DNA of 64,000 nt from Stygiobacter electus. GTDB lineage: Bacteria; Bacteroidota; Ignavibacteria; Ignavibacteriales; Melioribacteraceae. Below are positions 49,221 to 60,235 of the stretch, piece by piece. The DNA is taken from positions 235,288-299,287 of the forward strand of contig JARGDL010000002.1 of NCBI GenBank assembly GCA_029210465.1. The letters run 5' to 3'. Made by a program: the position numbers and the translations under genes. The notes under the pieces are model-generated. The model searched no databases. It worked only from the letters and a program-made list of their open reading frames with translations, and was not told the DNA's origin. Each line of letters starts with the position of its first letter. Position 1 is the first letter of the stretch.

Positions 49221-51025
49221 GTGATACTTTTGGTTCAATAATAAGAAGAAGAATTTTATTTTTTATTATTGTTGGATATGTAGCTATTTCTATTGTGCAA
49301 TTATTTAGTATGCAAATACTAAATGGTCCAGTGTATAGTGAAAGATCAAATGAAAATAGTGTTAAACCAATTTATCAAACGGCACCTCGCGGAATTTTAT
49401 TTGACAGAAATGGAAATGTTTTAGTTGGTAATAAACCGTCATTTACATTACGAATTACACCATCAGAATATAAAGATTCATTAAATCCATATTTAGAAAC
49501 TATACTTGGTTATGAAAAAGGATATTTAGCAAAACTATTAAAAACGAGTGAAAGTTATTCTAAATTCATTCCAAGAAGAATAGCCAAAGATGTTGATTTC
49601 AAAGTAATTGCTTGGTACGAAGAAAACTCCTCAAAACTTCCCGGTGTTGATTATGTTATGGAAACACAAAGAGATTATTCTTTCGGTGTTATGGGTGCAC
49701 ATATGTTCGGATACACTAAAGAAATTCCAGCTTCTATATTACAAAAAAGAAAAAATGAATATATGATGGGTGATGAAATTGGTTTTAGTGGAATTGAAAA
49801 AACATACGAAGATATTTTAAGAGGTAAGAAAGGAATTAATTACATGCTGGTTGATTCCCGACAAAAAACCATTGGAAGTTTTAAAGAAGGTAAAGAAAAT
49901 ATTCCAACTATAAAAGGTTATGATTTAATTTTAGGAATTGATAAAGATGCTCAAAAAGTTGCCGAAGAGGCATTTAAAGAAAAACGTGGTGCTGTTGTTG
50001 CTATTGAACCTTCGAGTGGAGAAATACTTGCATTTGTTAGTGCACCCGAATTTAATCTAAATGATTTTGCAACCGTTACATCATCAAAAAAATTTTCCGA
50101 GTTAATGCAAGATGAAGATAAACCAATGTTAAACAGAGCAACAATGGGTTATTATTCACCTGGTTCAACTTTTAAAATGGTTTCTGCTATTGCCGCTTTA
50201 GAAGAAGGAATAATTGATACAACAACAAGAATTATTTGTCCTGGTGGATTTCAATATGGGAATCATTTCTTTAAATGTTTGCACGTTCATGGCAGTACTG
50301 ATGTTTATTCATCAATTGAAAAATCATGCAATACATTTTATTATACAACTGTAGTTAAACTTGGTTTGGATAGATGGTCAAAGTATTCTAAACTTTTAGG
50401 ATTTGGTCACAAGACAAATGTTGATATATCTGAAGAATATCCTGGCATTGTACCTTCAACAGAATACTACAATAAAGTTTATGGTAAAAATGGTTGGACA
50501 AAAGGATTTGTCGTTAGTTTAGGAATTGGACAAGGTGAATTAAGTGTTACGCCAATACAAATGGCACAGTATGCTGCTTTTATTGCTAATTATGGTAAGA
50601 CTGCTAAACCTCATTTTTTAAAAGCATATATTGATACTAAGACAAATAAAAGAATTGATGTAAAACCAAATTATATGGATACAGGAATTAGTAAAAGAAC
50701 TTTTGATATAGTTAGAAAAGCCATGTGGCTTGTTGTTAATGGTGCTGGAACGGCTACAAATATTAAAGACCCAAAACTTAATATTGCTGGTAAAACAGGA
50801 ACAGCACAAAATCCACATGGAAAAGATCATGCTATTTTTATTGGTTTTGCTCCGTATGATAATCCTAAAATTGCAATTGCAGTTATAGTTGAAAATGCAG
50901 GTTTTGGTAGTACAGCAGCGGCTCCTATTGCAAGAGATGTAATAAAAGCATATTTACAAAAAGAAAAACCAAGCGAAGTAAAAGATCAAAATATTGCAAT
51001 AGCAAAGTTAGGTGAGAAAAATTGA
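49217..51025 (+). CDS. mrdA: Penicillin-binding protein 2 (elongation transpeptidase)
   Basis: This 602-residue class B PBP has an N-terminal membrane anchor, the dimerisation domain ([15 protein letters not shown]) and a transpeptidase domain. Active-site motifs: SPGSTFKM (Ser317 nucleophile), SCN in EKSCNTFYY and KTGT in [10 protein letters not shown] (near 526). It cross-links lateral wall peptidoglycan together with RodA. Confidence 0.95.
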   Translation: MSDTFGSIIRRRILFFIIVGYVAISIVQLFSMQILNGPVYSERSNENSVKPIYQTAPRGILFDRNGNVLVGNKPSFTLRITPSEYKDSLNPYLETILGYEKGYLAKLLKTSESYSKFIPRRIAKDVDFKVIAWYEENSSKLPGVDYVMETQRDYSFGVMGAHMFGYTKEIPASILQKRKNEYMMGDEIGFSGIEKTYEDILRGKKGINYMLVDSRQKTIGSFKEGKENIPTIKGYDLILGIDKDAQKVAEEAFKEKRGAVVAIEPSSGEILAFVSAPEFNLNDFATVTSSKKFSELMQDEDKPMLNRATMGYYSPGSTFKMVSAIAALEEGIIDTTTRIICPGGFQYGNHFFKCLHVHGSTDVYSSIEKSCNTFYYTTVVKLGLDRWSKYSKLLGFGHKTNVDISEEYPGIVPSTEYYNKVYGKNGWTKGFVVSLGIGQGELSVTPIQMAQYAAFIANYGKTAKPHFLKAYIDTKTNKRIDVKPNYMDTGISKRTFDIVRKAMWLVVNGAGTATNIKDPKLNIAGKTGTAQNPHGKDHAIFIGFAPYDNPKIAIAVIVENAGFGSTAAAPIARDVIKAYLQKEKPSEVKDQNIAIAKLGEKN

Positions 51026-52251
51026 AGATTGAATATCGTTTACAAGATAGATTTGATTTTGCTGTTTTTATACCAGTGATTGGATTAATAATTTTTGGCT
51101 TATTAGCAATTTACAGCTCAACAGTTAATCATCCAGTGGCAAATGGTAATTTCTCAAAACAACTTATCTTTTTTGTAATTGGTCTTTTTATCTTTCTGAT
51201 TATTTATTCTTTGCCGCAACAAACAATAAAAATGTTTGCAATTCCTTCTTATGCAATTTCATTATTTTTTTTAATTGCAGTTTTAGTAATTGGTAAAACT
51301 ATTTATGGAGCAAAAAGTTGGTTTGGTTTTGGTGGCTTTGGATTTCAACCATCTGAATTTGCTAAACTAGGTACAATCTTAATGCTTGCCTATTGGCTTA
51401 CTTATAAAAATAGAGATATAAATAATTTTAAAGATCTTGCTGTTTCTTTAGCAATTGGATTTTCTCCAATTATTTTAATAATGCTCGAACCCGATATGGG
51501 TACTTCTATTGTCTTTGCATTAATAACTCTTGTTATGATTTTCTGGAGTGGTATAAGTTTATTTGGAATTTTTGTTGTGCTTTCACCTGGAATTGTAGTG
51601 TTCTCTTCAATTTTTGGAAAAGCGGCTTTGATATTTACGTTACTATTAGTTTTAGCTGCTTTGTTCTTTTTTAAAAAAGATTTGTTCAATAGCATTGTAA
51701 TTTTTGTAATAAATCTTTCATCGGGATTTTTCTTTGATTATGTATTTAAAATCTTAAAACCACATCAGCAAAAAAGGATTGAATCTTTTATAGATCCAAT
51801 GGCAGATCCACTGGGTTCTGGTTATAATGCCTTACAGGCAAAAGTTGCTGTTGGTTCAGGCGGTTTATTTGGGAAGGGTTTTTTACAAGGTAATCAAACT
51901 CAGCTAAGATTTATTCCTCAGCAATGGACTGATTTTATTTATTGTGTAATTGGTGAAGAGTTTGGTTTTATTGGAAGTGTAATTGTAATTGTTTTGTTTC
52001 TTATCCTATTTTTAAGATTATTAAACATAGCTAACACCGCAAAAGATAATTTTAGTGTTTTAGTTGTTGTTGGTATTTTGACTCTTTACTTTGTTCACTT
52101 TGCATTAAATATTGGAATGAATTTAGGTATAACTCCGGTGATTGGTATTCCTCTTCCATTTTTAAGTTACGGAGGTAGTTCATTAATCATAAATTTGATT
52201 ATGATTGGAATAGTATTAAATATTTATAGAAATAGGAAAACACATACATGA
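51022..52251 (+). CDS. rodA: RodA lipid II polymerase (SEDS glycosyltransferase)
   Basis: This 409-residue SEDS membrane protein has about ten helices and conserved [26 protein letters not shown] and [12 protein letters not shown]. It polymerises glycan strands in the elongasome. The start is TTG in a 4-base overlap with mrdA. It ends in an ATGA overlap with pyrF, which seems to share the operon. Confidence 0.95.
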   Translation: MKIEYRLQDRFDFAVFIPVIGLIIFGLLAIYSSTVNHPVANGNFSKQLIFFVIGLFIFLIIYSLPQQTIKMFAIPSYAISLFFLIAVLVIGKTIYGAKSWFGFGGFGFQPSEFAKLGTILMLAYWLTYKNRDINNFKDLAVSLAIGFSPIILIMLEPDMGTSIVFALITLVMIFWSGISLFGIFVVLSPGIVVFSSIFGKAALIFTLLLVLAALFFFKKDLFNSIVIFVINLSSGFFFDYVFKILKPHQQKRIESFIDPMADPLGSGYNALQAKVAVGSGGLFGKGFLQGNQTQLRFIPQQWTDFIYCVIGEEFGFIGSVIVIVLFLILFLRLLNIANTAKDNFSVLVVVGILTLYFVHFALNIGMNLGITPVIGIPLPFLSYGGSSLIINLIMIGIVLNIYRNRKTHT

Positions 52252-53054
52252 TGAATGCACAAGAAAAATTAAAAGAAAGATTAAATAAGAATCTTCATAT
52301 ATGTGTTGGATTGGATACTGATTTAAATAAAATTCCCTCACATCTTTTCAAAACAAATGAACCAATTTTAGAATTCAATAAAATCGTAGTTGAAAACACT
52401 TATGAAGATGCAGCTGCGTACAAAATTAATTTTGCTTTTTATGAAAGACTTGGTTCAAGAGGTTTGGATATAATTCAAAAGACACTTGAATTTATACCTA
52501 AAAATATTTTAACAATTGCTGATGCAAAAAGAGGGGACATTGGCAACACGAGTGAAATGTATGCAAAAGCAATTTTTGAAGAACTTAATTTTGATTCTAT
52601 AACTCTACATCCTTACATGGGTTTTGATTCAATTCAACCATTTTTAATTTATAAAAATAAAATTTCATTTTTGTTAGCACTTACATCAAACATTGGGGCT
52701 AATGACTTTGAAAAAATTAAATCTTCAGAAGGAAAGTTTTTATTTCAGCATGTTATCGAAAAGTCTAACGAATGGAACATTAATAAAAATTTAGGAATTG
52801 TATTTGGTGCAACAAAAATTGAAGAATTAAAAGAAAACATATCTTTGTTTAATGAATTATATGTTTTATTACCGGGAGTAGGTGCACAAGGCGGAAGTTT
52901 AGAAGATGTTGTAAAAACATTTGATTTGAACAATTCAAAAAATTATTTAATTAATGTAAGCAGAGCATTAATTTATTGTGATACTTCAAAAAACTTTGGG
53001 GAAGCTATTAGTCATACCATTAAAGAATACAATAGAAAAGTTGTTCCTAATTAA
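52248..53054 (+). CDS. pyrF: Orotidine 5'-phosphate decarboxylase (type 2)
   Basis: This 268-residue TIM-barrel enzyme makes UMP. The catalytic [17 protein letters not shown] (Asp-Lys-xx-Asp), the [12 protein letters not shown] start and [10 protein letters not shown] are the type 2 (long form) signature. It overlaps rodA by 4 bases; the wall precursor pathway depends on UTP, but the linkage may be chance. Confidence 0.95.
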   Translation: MMNAQEKLKERLNKNLHICVGLDTDLNKIPSHLFKTNEPILEFNKIVVENTYEDAAAYKINFAFYERLGSRGLDIIQKTLEFIPKNILTIADAKRGDIGNTSEMYAKAIFEELNFDSITLHPYMGFDSIQPFLIYKNKISFLLALTSNIGANDFEKIKSSEGKFLFQHVIEKSNEWNINKNLGIVFGATKIEELKENISLFNELYVLLPGVGAQGGSLEDVVKTFDLNNSKNYLINVSRALIYCDTSKNFGEAISHTIKEYNRKVVPN

Positions 53055-53135
53055 TAAAATTTGTTGTATTTAAAGTTTCCAAATTGTAAATTGAATTTAA
53101 GATAGTTTAATTACCTCTAATCAAATGGAAATTTG

Positions 53136-54617
53136 ATGGCTAGAGAGACAAAAATCAAAGAGGGCTTTCTGTACGATATATGGAAAAGTCAAAATTTTAT
53201 TCATCCATTAACAACAATTGATGGAGAAGAAGTAGCAGTTTTAAATTGTGGCATATTAAATAATGAAACTGCCGGTCCCGACTTTAAAAATGCAAAAATA
53301 AGAATTGGTAATTTGACCTTTATTGGTGATGTGGAAATTGATAATTCATATTCAGATTGGAAAGCACACGGCCACAATCTTGATAGCAAATACAATAAAG
53401 TAATTCTTCATGTAGCTTTAAATAATCCAAACGGTTACACACATGTTTTCACAAGAGAAGGCAGAAAAATTCCTTCTTTAAAATTATCATCATTCATTGA
53501 TAATAATGTTTTAGAAAAAATTAAATCATCGAACGATTACCCTTCCAACAGTGATAATAATTTTATTAAATGTCAATCTTTAGCAGGTTTAAATTTACTT
53601 GAAGCTAAAGAAAAATTTGTCTCAGAGCTGGGTTTTCAAAGATTTCAAAAAAAATGTTTGAAAATATATAATAGGTTAAAAGAATTAGAATATATCCGCG
53701 AGCTTAACTTAAACGAACCATTTATCACTTATGATTTATCTAAACAATTCCATGAAAGAAATTTTGAACATAAAGATTTTTATGATAAAAATATTTGGAA
53801 ACAACTTTTTTATGAATTTATTTTTGAAGCACTTGGGTATTCTCAAAACAAATCGCAGATGTTAAATCTTGCAAAACATGCTAACATAAACTTTTTAATG
53901 AAACTTGATAAAGATGGAATCATTTTAGATAAATATGAAGCAGTTCTTTTTCATATTGCAGGTTTACTAAAAGATGAAATTAAATATCACGATGAAGAAA
54001 CCTTAAAGTATATTGAGAAACTAAAAATAAATTGGAATGCATATCGGACTTTATACGATTCTAAATTAATGGAAGATGCCGAATGGAATTTTTTCAAACA
54101 GAGACCGCAGAACTTTCCAACAATTAGAATTGTCGGCGGTGCAAGAATTTTATATCAATTAATTTTTAATGATTTGGTTGCTCAAATTGAAAAAAAAATT
54201 ACAGAGATTCACAATCCGAAAGTTTTAATTAATTCATTGCGAACTATGTTTGTAGTAAAAGCTGATGGTTATTGGAAAAATCATTTTGTGTTTGGTGAAA
54301 AATCAAAAACTGAAATTAATTACTTTATTGGTGCCGCACGTGCAGATGAAATTTTAGTTAATGTAATTCTACCTTTCTTTTCTGTTTACTTTACTGTCTT
54401 TGGCAAAAAAGAATTGTCAAAAAAAATATTAAAAATCTATTCGGTTTTTGAGCAAAGGGAAGAGAATCAAATTATAAATGGAATGATTAAAGCTCTGAAT
54501 ATGAATGATGAGGCAAAGAGAACAGTAATTACGCAAGGATTAATTGAGCTTTTTAGAAATTGGTGCTCGAAGAATAAGTGTTTGGAATGTGAGATTGGGA
54601 AGATTGTTTTTAATTAA
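53136..54617 (+). CDS. DUF2851 family protein
   Basis: This 493-residue protein resembles the Bacteroidota DUF2851 family: GEEVAVLNCGILNNETAGPDFKNAKI (part), GDVEIDNSYSDWKAHGHN and FPTIRIVGGARILYQL match its signature. It has no signal peptide. Near its C-terminus are two cysteines (CSKNKCLECEIG) of possible metal binding. ATG 53136 was chosen over the TTG one codon earlier. Function is not known. Confidence 0.85.
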   Translation: MARETKIKEGFLYDIWKSQNFIHPLTTIDGEEVAVLNCGILNNETAGPDFKNAKIRIGNLTFIGDVEIDNSYSDWKAHGHNLDSKYNKVILHVALNNPNGYTHVFTREGRKIPSLKLSSFIDNNVLEKIKSSNDYPSNSDNNFIKCQSLAGLNLLEAKEKFVSELGFQRFQKKCLKIYNRLKELEYIRELNLNEPFITYDLSKQFHERNFEHKDFYDKNIWKQLFYEFIFEALGYSQNKSQMLNLAKHANINFLMKLDKDGIILDKYEAVLFHIAGLLKDEIKYHDEETLKYIEKLKINWNAYRTLYDSKLMEDAEWNFFKQRPQNFPTIRIVGGARILYQLIFNDLVAQIEKKITEIHNPKVLINSLRTMFVVKADGYWKNHFVFGEKSKTEINYFIGAARADEILVNVILPFFSVYFTVFGKKELSKKILKIYSVFEQREENQIINGMIKALNMNDEAKRTVITQGLIELFRNWCSKNKCLECEIGKIVFN

Positions 54618-54902
54618 TAATTTAGAATTTAGAATCTACCTGTCGGTAGACAGGTGTAGAATTTAGAATATAGAATGTAGAATGGTTGTTTAGTTTTTTT
54701 CTTAGTGATGATTTAGTGTTCTAAGTGAACTTAGTGGTGAAAAAGATAATAAACCACAGATTGCGGTAAAATAATTTATAATTGCAAATTGATAATTGAT
54801 AATTGATAATTGCTAATTGCTAATTGCTAATTGCGAATTGATAATTGATAGTTGAAAATTGATAATTGAAAATTGTGAATTGATAATTAATAGATGTTGT
54901 TT
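54618..54902. repeat. Intergenic repeat block after DUF2851
   Basis: 54622-54690: GTAGAAT-like heptamers around a small hairpin CCTGTCGGTAGACAGG. 54751-54768: the CCACAGATT repeat. 54780-54892: degenerate octamers AATTGATA, AATTGCTA and AATTGCGA in tandem. No gene seen. The block begins within a few bases of the DUF2851 stop codon. Confidence 0.85.
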
Positions 54903-55508
54903 TTAATTTGTCTTTCCTTGTATTCTATTTATTTCATCTCTTAGTTTTGCAGCACGTTCGTAATCTTCTTTTTCAATTGCTTCTCTTAATTGATTTTGAA
55001 GATTAGCAATTTTAGTCTCAGCTATATTAGTCGATTTTTTCTCTTCTTCTTCAATTTCATCATCTTTCATATCGAAAGTTTTTTCTTCAGCTTCCTCAGT
55101 TGAAGGAGTAAATCCAGCGCTGTTCAAAACTTCTTCTGCAACAAAAATAGGTGAACCTGTCCTGACAGCAAGTGCTATTGCATCACTTGGACGTGAATCA
55201 ATTTCATTTGTCATTGTTGATACTTCTAATTTAATCTTAGCGAAAAAAGTATTATCACGTAATTCATCAATAATAACTTCTACAACAGTGGCACCAAGAT
55301 TTTCAATAACATTTGCAAGCAAGTCATGGGTTAATGGTCTTGGCGGTTTAATATTTTCCATTTCAAGAGCAATTGACTGAGCTTCGAAAGAACCAATAAT
55401 AATAGGAAGGCGGCGCGATCCATAAACTTCTTTTAACAATATTGCATATGCACCGCCTGCCGATGGACTTGCTGAAATACCTAATATTTCAACTTGTACT
55501 TTTCTCAT
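54903..55508 (-). CDS. Bifunctional nuclease (DUF151) with UVR motif
   Basis: This 201-residue protein has a DUF151/bifunctional nuclease domain (about 1-135; PIIIGSFEAQSIALEME, RPLTHDLL, SRPSDAIALAVRTGSPI), an acidic linker and a C-terminal UVR motif (about 160-195; LREAIEKEDYERAAKLRDEI). UVR motifs also bind UvrB-like or ClpC partners. RNase/DNase activity is known for a plant homologue; the bacterial role is unclear. The stop codon lies next to the repeat block at 54902. Confidence 0.88.
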   Translation of the reverse strand: MRKVQVEILGISASPSAGGAYAILLKEVYGSRRLPIIIGSFEAQSIALEMENIKPPRPLTHDLLANVIENLGATVVEVIIDELRDNTFFAKIKLEVSTMTNEIDSRPSDAIALAVRTGSPIFVAEEVLNSAGFTPSTEEAEEKTFDMKDDEIEEEEKKSTNIAETKIANLQNQLREAIEKEDYERAAKLRDEINRIQGKTN

Positions 55509-56471
55509 TTATTGTTTTAACTTTTTAATTTCTTCAATTAATGCAGGTAAAATTTCAAATAAATCAGCAACAATTCCATAATCTGCTGATTGGAAAATCG
55601 GCGCATCTTTATCTTTATTAACAGCAACAATAAATTTTGATGAACGCATACCAGCCAAATGTTGAATAGCTCCAGAAATTCCAATTGCAATATAAAGAGT
55701 AGGAGAAACAGTTTTACCAGTTTGACCAACTTGTTCTGAATGAGGACGCCAGCCTGCATCAACAACAGCACGGGAAGCACCAACTGCAGCACCTAATAAT
55801 TGTGCTAATTCTTCAATCATCTTGAAATTTTCAGGCCCTTTCATACCTCTACCGCCTGAAACAATTATATCTGCTTCTGCAACATCAAGTTTGCCTTCAG
55901 ACTTTGAAATTTCTGTTACTTTTACTTTTGGTTCAGAAACTTCAACATTAATAGTATTGACTTCAGCTTTATTTTCATTTGGAGTGCCAGCGCTAAATAC
56001 ATTTGGCCTTAATACAAAAATTTTCTTTTCAGAATTTAATTTTAGATCAAGTAATGCTTTCCCAGCAAATATTGGTCGAGTTGCAATAATATTATTTTCA
56101 ACAATATCTAAGTTTATGCAATCAACAGCTAAACCACAATTTAATCTTGCTGATACTTTAGGCGATAAATCTCTTCCCAATGAAGTAGCAGAAAACAAAA
56201 TGATGTCAAAATTATTTTGATTGATAAAATCAGTAACTAAATCTGTATAGGCAGAAGAATATTTTTCGAGGGCAGGATTTTTTAAAAAATTAATTTTAGA
56301 AATTCCAAATCCACCAACTGCATCAATATTATTTACTTCATTTCCTAAGCAAACTGCTTCAACAGTTGCGTTTAATTTTTGAGATAAATCGAATGCAGTT
56401 TTTGCAGCTTCAAATGATGATTTTTTTATTTGACCATCACGTTGTTCTATAAAAGCTAAAATTTTTGTCAT
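55509..56471 (-). CDS. etfA: Electron transfer flavoprotein alpha subunit
   Basis: This 320-residue FAD-binding ETF subunit has AEADIIVSGGRGMKGPENF, AVGASRAVVDAGWRPHSEQVGQTGKTVSPTLYIAIGISGAIQHLAGM (key parts) and a final Lys-rich helix. With EtfB it carries electrons from acyl-CoA or other dehydrogenases toward quinone. It starts nine bases after the etfB stop and one base before the nuclease gene. Ordinary family length. Confidence 0.95.
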   Translation of the reverse strand: MTKILAFIEQRDGQIKKSSFEAAKTAFDLSQKLNATVEAVCLGNEVNNIDAVGGFGISKINFLKNPALEKYSSAYTDLVTDFINQNNFDIILFSATSLGRDLSPKVSARLNCGLAVDCINLDIVENNIIATRPIFAGKALLDLKLNSEKKIFVLRPNVFSAGTPNENKAEVNTINVEVSEPKVKVTEISKSEGKLDVAEADIIVSGGRGMKGPENFKMIEELAQLLGAAVGASRAVVDAGWRPHSEQVGQTGKTVSPTLYIAIGISGAIQHLAGMRSSKFIVAVNKDKDAPIFQSADYGIVADLFEILPALIEEIKKLKQ

Positions 56472-56480
56472 TGCAACCTC

Positions 56481-57227
56481 CTATATAACTTTTGCTTCTT
56501 CGTGAAGTATTTTTACTAATTCTGGAACTGCAGAAACATCGGTACCAATAATTCTTCCAGCTTGTTTAGTAGGAGGTCTTTTCATTGCAATAACTTCTAC
56601 AAAGTTTTCACTTTGCAATGCAGGTTTTTCAATTATAACTTTTTTCTTTGCGGCCATAATACCTTTTAACGAAGCATATCTTGGTTCATTCAAACCTTTT
56701 TGAGCAGTAATTACAGCTGGCAATGATGTTTCAATAAATTCTTTTCCACCTTCAATTTCTCTTTCACAAGTAATTTTATTTCCATCCAAAGAGAAAGAAA
56801 CAACTACTGAGACACAATTATAACCAAGCAATTCAGCCGTTAGTTGACCAACAACAGAATTATCAAAATCAACAGATTGTTTACCAAAAAAAACTAATTC
56901 AGCACCTTGAGCTTTAATTTCATCAGCTAAAGCTTTTGCGACAGAGAGGGAATCGCGATACTTATCATCTTTTAATAAAACTGCATTATCAATTCCCATT
57001 GCAAGTGCTTTTCTCAATGTTTCTTTATTAGCATCTGTACCTAAACTTATTGCTACTGTTTCACCGCCAAATTTTTCTTTTGTTTTTAATGCTTCTTCAA
57101 TTGCAAATTCATCATAAGGATTAACAACATAAGTTAAACCAGTTTGATCAATGCTTTTTCCATCGCTACCAATATAAATTTTAGAAGCAGTGTCAGGCAC
57201 ATGACTAACACAAACAGCTATTTTCAT
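56481..57227 (-). CDS. etfB: Electron transfer flavoprotein beta subunit
   Basis: This 248-residue AMP/FAD-interface ETF subunit has VNPYDEFAIEEALKTKE, GKQSVDFDNSVVGQLTAELL and LPAVITAQKGLNEPRYASLKGIM. Partner of EtfA. First gene of a minus-strand run etfB-etfA-nuclease; GGAGG lies just before its ATG. The divergent clpS gene lies 109 bases away. Confidence 0.95.
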   Translation of the reverse strand: MKIAVCVSHVPDTASKIYIGSDGKSIDQTGLTYVVNPYDEFAIEEALKTKEKFGGETVAISLGTDANKETLRKALAMGIDNAVLLKDDKYRDSLSVAKALADEIKAQGAELVFFGKQSVDFDNSVVGQLTAELLGYNCVSVVVSFSLDGNKITCEREIEGGKEFIETSLPAVITAQKGLNEPRYASLKGIMAAKKKVIIEKPALQSENFVEVIAMKRPPTKQAGRIIGTDVSAVPELVKILHEEAKVI

Positions 57228-57336
57228 CGATCCTCCTAAAAATATTTTAAAATTATTTTGAAAGTGAACGAAATATAATCAAATTTATTTTTGTTATACA
57301 ATTTCATAAATTAAAATTGTAAAAAGAATTCATTTT

Positions 57337-57624
57337 ATGGAAAACATCAAACCAATTGAAAAAGTTAATGAACAAAATGATGAAAGCACTATTGTAAAAA
57401 CTCCATTTAAAGTAATTTTATTTAACGATGATGAACACACATTTGATGAAGTAATTGCTCAGCTAATAAAAGCTTTGCAATGTACTTATGAAAAAGCAAG
57501 AGATTATGCTTTTGAAACACATGTTAATGGAAAAGCTGTAGTTTATAATGGAGAATTACAAAAGTGTTTAAAAGTTTCTTCAATACTCGAGGAAATATCT
57601 TTAAGAACACAAATTGTTTCATAA
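57337..57624 (+). CDS. clpS: ClpS adaptor of ATP-dependent Clp protease
   Basis: This 95-residue N-degron adaptor has PFKVILFNDDEHTFDEVI (N-end residue pocket), THVNGKAVVYNGELQ and a flexible N-terminal tail of about 20 residues that would insert into ClpA/ClpC. The clp ATPase is not in the window. Complete. Confidence 0.94.
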   Translation: MENIKPIEKVNEQNDESTIVKTPFKVILFNDDEHTFDEVIAQLIKALQCTYEKARDYAFETHVNGKAVVYNGELQKCLKVSSILEEISLRTQIVS

Positions 57625-57674
57625 TTTAAACTGCTGAATTTTTTTTTCTTTTCACTCAAAATTAAAGGTGCATA

Positions 57675-58754
57675 ATGCAAATAGGTTTAGTGGGTTTACA
57701 ATTTTCAGGTAAAACAACTTTATTTAATACACTCTCATCAAACGCATCACATAGCCAGTCGAATAAAGAAGAAGCAACAGTTGAAGTTGTAAAAGTTCCC
57801 GATGAAAGATTGGACAACTGTTCAAAGATATTCAATCCCAAAAAACAAGTTAACGCAACTATTGAAGTTTTTGATATTCCAGGTTTAAGAATGTCTGAAG
57901 ACAACAAAGTTAAAATTACAAATTCATTTTTAACTGCAGTAAGAAATAATGATGCACTATTTTATGTTATAAGAGCTTTTAAGGATGAATCAATTGTGCA
58001 TCCAATGAATACAATTGATCCAGCACGTGATATTGAATTTTTAGAAACAGAATTTCTTTTTTCTGATATTGCTTTTCTTGAAAATCGTTTAGAAAAAATT
58101 AAAAAGGATATGTTGAAATCTAAAGATGAGAGATTAAAAAAAGAATTACCATTGATTGAAAAATTATTTCAACATGCAGAAAAAGAACTTCCACTTAGAA
58201 CATTAGAACTTGATGAAACAGAAATCAAAATATTGTCCGGCTATCAGTTATTAACCTTAAAACCATTAGTAATCGCAGTGAATTATGATGAATCATCAAT
58301 TGCAACTGTTGATGAAGAAATAAAAAAACTTAAAAGTAAATTTGAAAAATCTGGAGCTGAGTTTATACCATTTTTTGCTAAGATTGAATATGAGCTTTCT
58401 CAAATGACAGAAGAAGATAGACAAATTTTTATGCAGGATTATGGAATTAAAGAATCTGCATTATCAAAAATATTAAGAACAAGTTATCAAATGTTGGGCT
58501 TACAATCATTTTTTACTGTTGGCGAAGATGAATGTCGTGCATGGACAATCAAAAAAAATTTTACAGCTCAGCAAGCAGCAGGGGTTATTCACACAGATTT
58601 CTTTAATAAATTTATTCGTGCAGAAGTTGTTCACTATGATGATTTTATTAAATATGGATCGTTTGCTAAATGTAAAGATGCAGGTGTTTGGCGTTTGGAA
58701 GGCAAAGAATACATTGTAAAAGATGGAGACATTTTAAATATACGTCATAATTAG
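57675..58754 (+). CDS. YchF/OLA1-like GTPase (variant P-loop)
   Basis: This 359-residue protein has an Obg-HflX-type G domain, a helical arm, and a C-terminal TGS-like/DUF933 domain (ARAEVVHYDDFIKYGSF, EGKEYIVKDGDILNIRH). Canonical YchF has GLPNVGKST; here the P-loop reads GLQFSGKTTLF (residues 7-17). Switch motif FDIPGL and the region VAVNYDESS occupy G3 and G4. It may bind ATP, as YchF does. It could be a second, divergent member of the family; a canonical ychF is not in the window. Confidence 0.85.
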   Translation: MQIGLVGLQFSGKTTLFNTLSSNASHSQSNKEEATVEVVKVPDERLDNCSKIFNPKKQVNATIEVFDIPGLRMSEDNKVKITNSFLTAVRNNDALFYVIRAFKDESIVHPMNTIDPARDIEFLETEFLFSDIAFLENRLEKIKKDMLKSKDERLKKELPLIEKLFQHAEKELPLRTLELDETEIKILSGYQLLTLKPLVIAVNYDESSIATVDEEIKKLKSKFEKSGAEFIPFFAKIEYELSQMTEEDRQIFMQDYGIKESALSKILRTSYQMLGLQSFFTVGEDECRAWTIKKNFTAQQAAGVIHTDFFNKFIRAEVVHYDDFIKYGSFAKCKDAGVWRLEGKEYIVKDGDILNIRHN

Positions 58755-58765
58755 AAAGGATAAAT

Positions 58766-60235
58766 ATGAATCAAAAAGTAATTGAGGGCCTTGAGCCAAA
58801 GTTAGTTTGGCAACGTTTTGCTGAAATAAGTCAAATACCAAGATGTTCCAAACATGAAGAAGCAATTAGAACATACATTAAAACATTTTCATTGCAACAC
58901 AATCTTGATTACAAAGAAGACAACGCTGGCAATATTGTAATTTTTGTTAAAGCATCTGCTGGATTTGAAAACAAACCAACAATTGTATTGCAAAGTCATG
59001 TTGATATGGTTTGTGAAAAAAACAAAGACAAGGTTCATGATTTTTCTAAAGATGGGATTCAATTAATAAAAGAAGGTGAATGGGTTAGAGCAAATGGAAC
59101 CACACTTGGTGCAGATAATGGAATTGGAGTCGCCGCACAATTAGCTATTGCTAAAGATGATGAGCTATTACATGGTCCACTTGAATTGCTATTTACTGTA
59201 GATGAAGAAACAGGTTTAACTGGCGTAAATAGTTTAACTCCTGATTTTATAAGCGGTAGAATTCTTTTGAATCTTGATACAGAAGAAGATGGCGCTTTTT
59301 ATATTGGTTGTTCTGGCGGAATTGATACTGAAGGATATTTTAAAATTGAATTTGAAGAAATTAAAAAAAATTACATTCCATACAAAATTTTTGTAAATGG
59401 GTGCAAAGGTGGACACAGTGGAGTTGATATATCTGAAGGAAGAGCTAATGCAATAAAATTATTAGCATATCTACTTTCAAATTTGGAAGAATTTGATTTT
59501 CAACTGGGTTTTATACAAGGTGGTTCAAAAAGAAATGCAATACCAAGAGAAGCAGAAGCAATAATTTTTATAGATGAAAAGAATGAAGCTTTGGTACGTG
59601 AATTAATAAATGAACAAGCAATTGAAACTAGTTTAGAGTTCAAAAAAAATGATGCTGAAATAAAATACACATTCGAGAAAATTCCTTTAACTGAATTAAA
59701 AATTAAAAATGCTTTCAAAAGTGAATTAACTAAAAGAGTTATTAACACTTTAACTGCATTGCCTCATGGTGTAATTGCAATGAGCAAATCAATAAAAGGA
59801 TTAGTTGAAACATCAACAAATTTAGCAACAGTAAATTATGATTCGTATGAACTTGTAATTGGGACTAGTCAAAGAAGTTCAATTGAAAATGCAAAAAGGA
59901 ACATATCAAAAACAGTTCAATCAATATTTGAACTTGCGAATGCAAAAGTAAAAACTACAGATGGTTATCCAGGTTGGCAGCCAAATGTTGATTCTCAATT
60001 ATTAAAAAAAGCAAAAAAGATTTATAAAAATACATTTGATGATGATCCGAAAATAAAAGCTGTTCATGCTGGTCTTGAATGTGGAATTTTAAGTGATAAA
60101 TATCCTGGGATTGATATGATTTCATTTGGACCAACAATAATTGGTGCTCATTCTCCGGATGAAAAAGTTAACATAAAAGCAGTTGAAAAGTTTTATAGTT
60201 TTTTGAAAATACTTTTGTACGAGTTAATAATGTAG
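58766..60235 (+). CDS. pepD: Aminoacyl-histidine dipeptidase (M20C)
   Basis: This 489-residue cytoplasmic zinc dipeptidase has VLQSHVDMVCEKN, GTTLGADNGIGVA, FTVDEETGLTGVNSL and NLDTEEDGAFYIGCSG, the M20 metal and dimer motifs, and HAGLECGIL near the end. It hydrolyses Xaa-His dipeptides such as carnosine-type peptides. Starts 11 bases after the YchF-like gene. It is M20 like LysK but clearly a dipeptidase by length and motifs, so it is not a good candidate for the missing lysine release step. Confidence 0.94.
   Translation: MNQKVIEGLEPKLVWQRFAEISQIPRCSKHEEAIRTYIKTFSLQHNLDYKEDNAGNIVIFVKASAGFENKPTIVLQSHVDMVCEKNKDKVHDFSKDGIQLIKEGEWVRANGTTLGADNGIGVAAQLAIAKDDELLHGPLELLFTVDEETGLTGVNSLTPDFISGRILLNLDTEEDGAFYIGCSGGIDTEGYFKIEFEEIKKNYIPYKIFVNGCKGGHSGVDISEGRANAIKLLAYLLSNLEEFDFQLGFIQGGSKRNAIPREAEAIIFIDEKNEALVRELINEQAIETSLEFKKNDAEIKYTFEKIPLTELKIKNAFKSELTKRVINTLTALPHGVIAMSKSIKGLVETSTNLATVNYDSYELVIGTSQRSSIENAKRNISKTVQSIFELANAKVKTTDGYPGWQPNVDSQLLKKAKKIYKNTFDDDPKIKAVHAGLECGILSDKYPGIDMISFGPTIIGAHSPDEKVNIKAVEKFYSFLKILLYELIM

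Noticed and set aside
58766..60235. pepD as the missing LysK (LysW-lysine hydrolase)
   Set aside because: Both are M20 peptidases, but length and motifs fit the M20C aminoacyl-histidine dipeptidase, and the gene lies far from the lys cluster.
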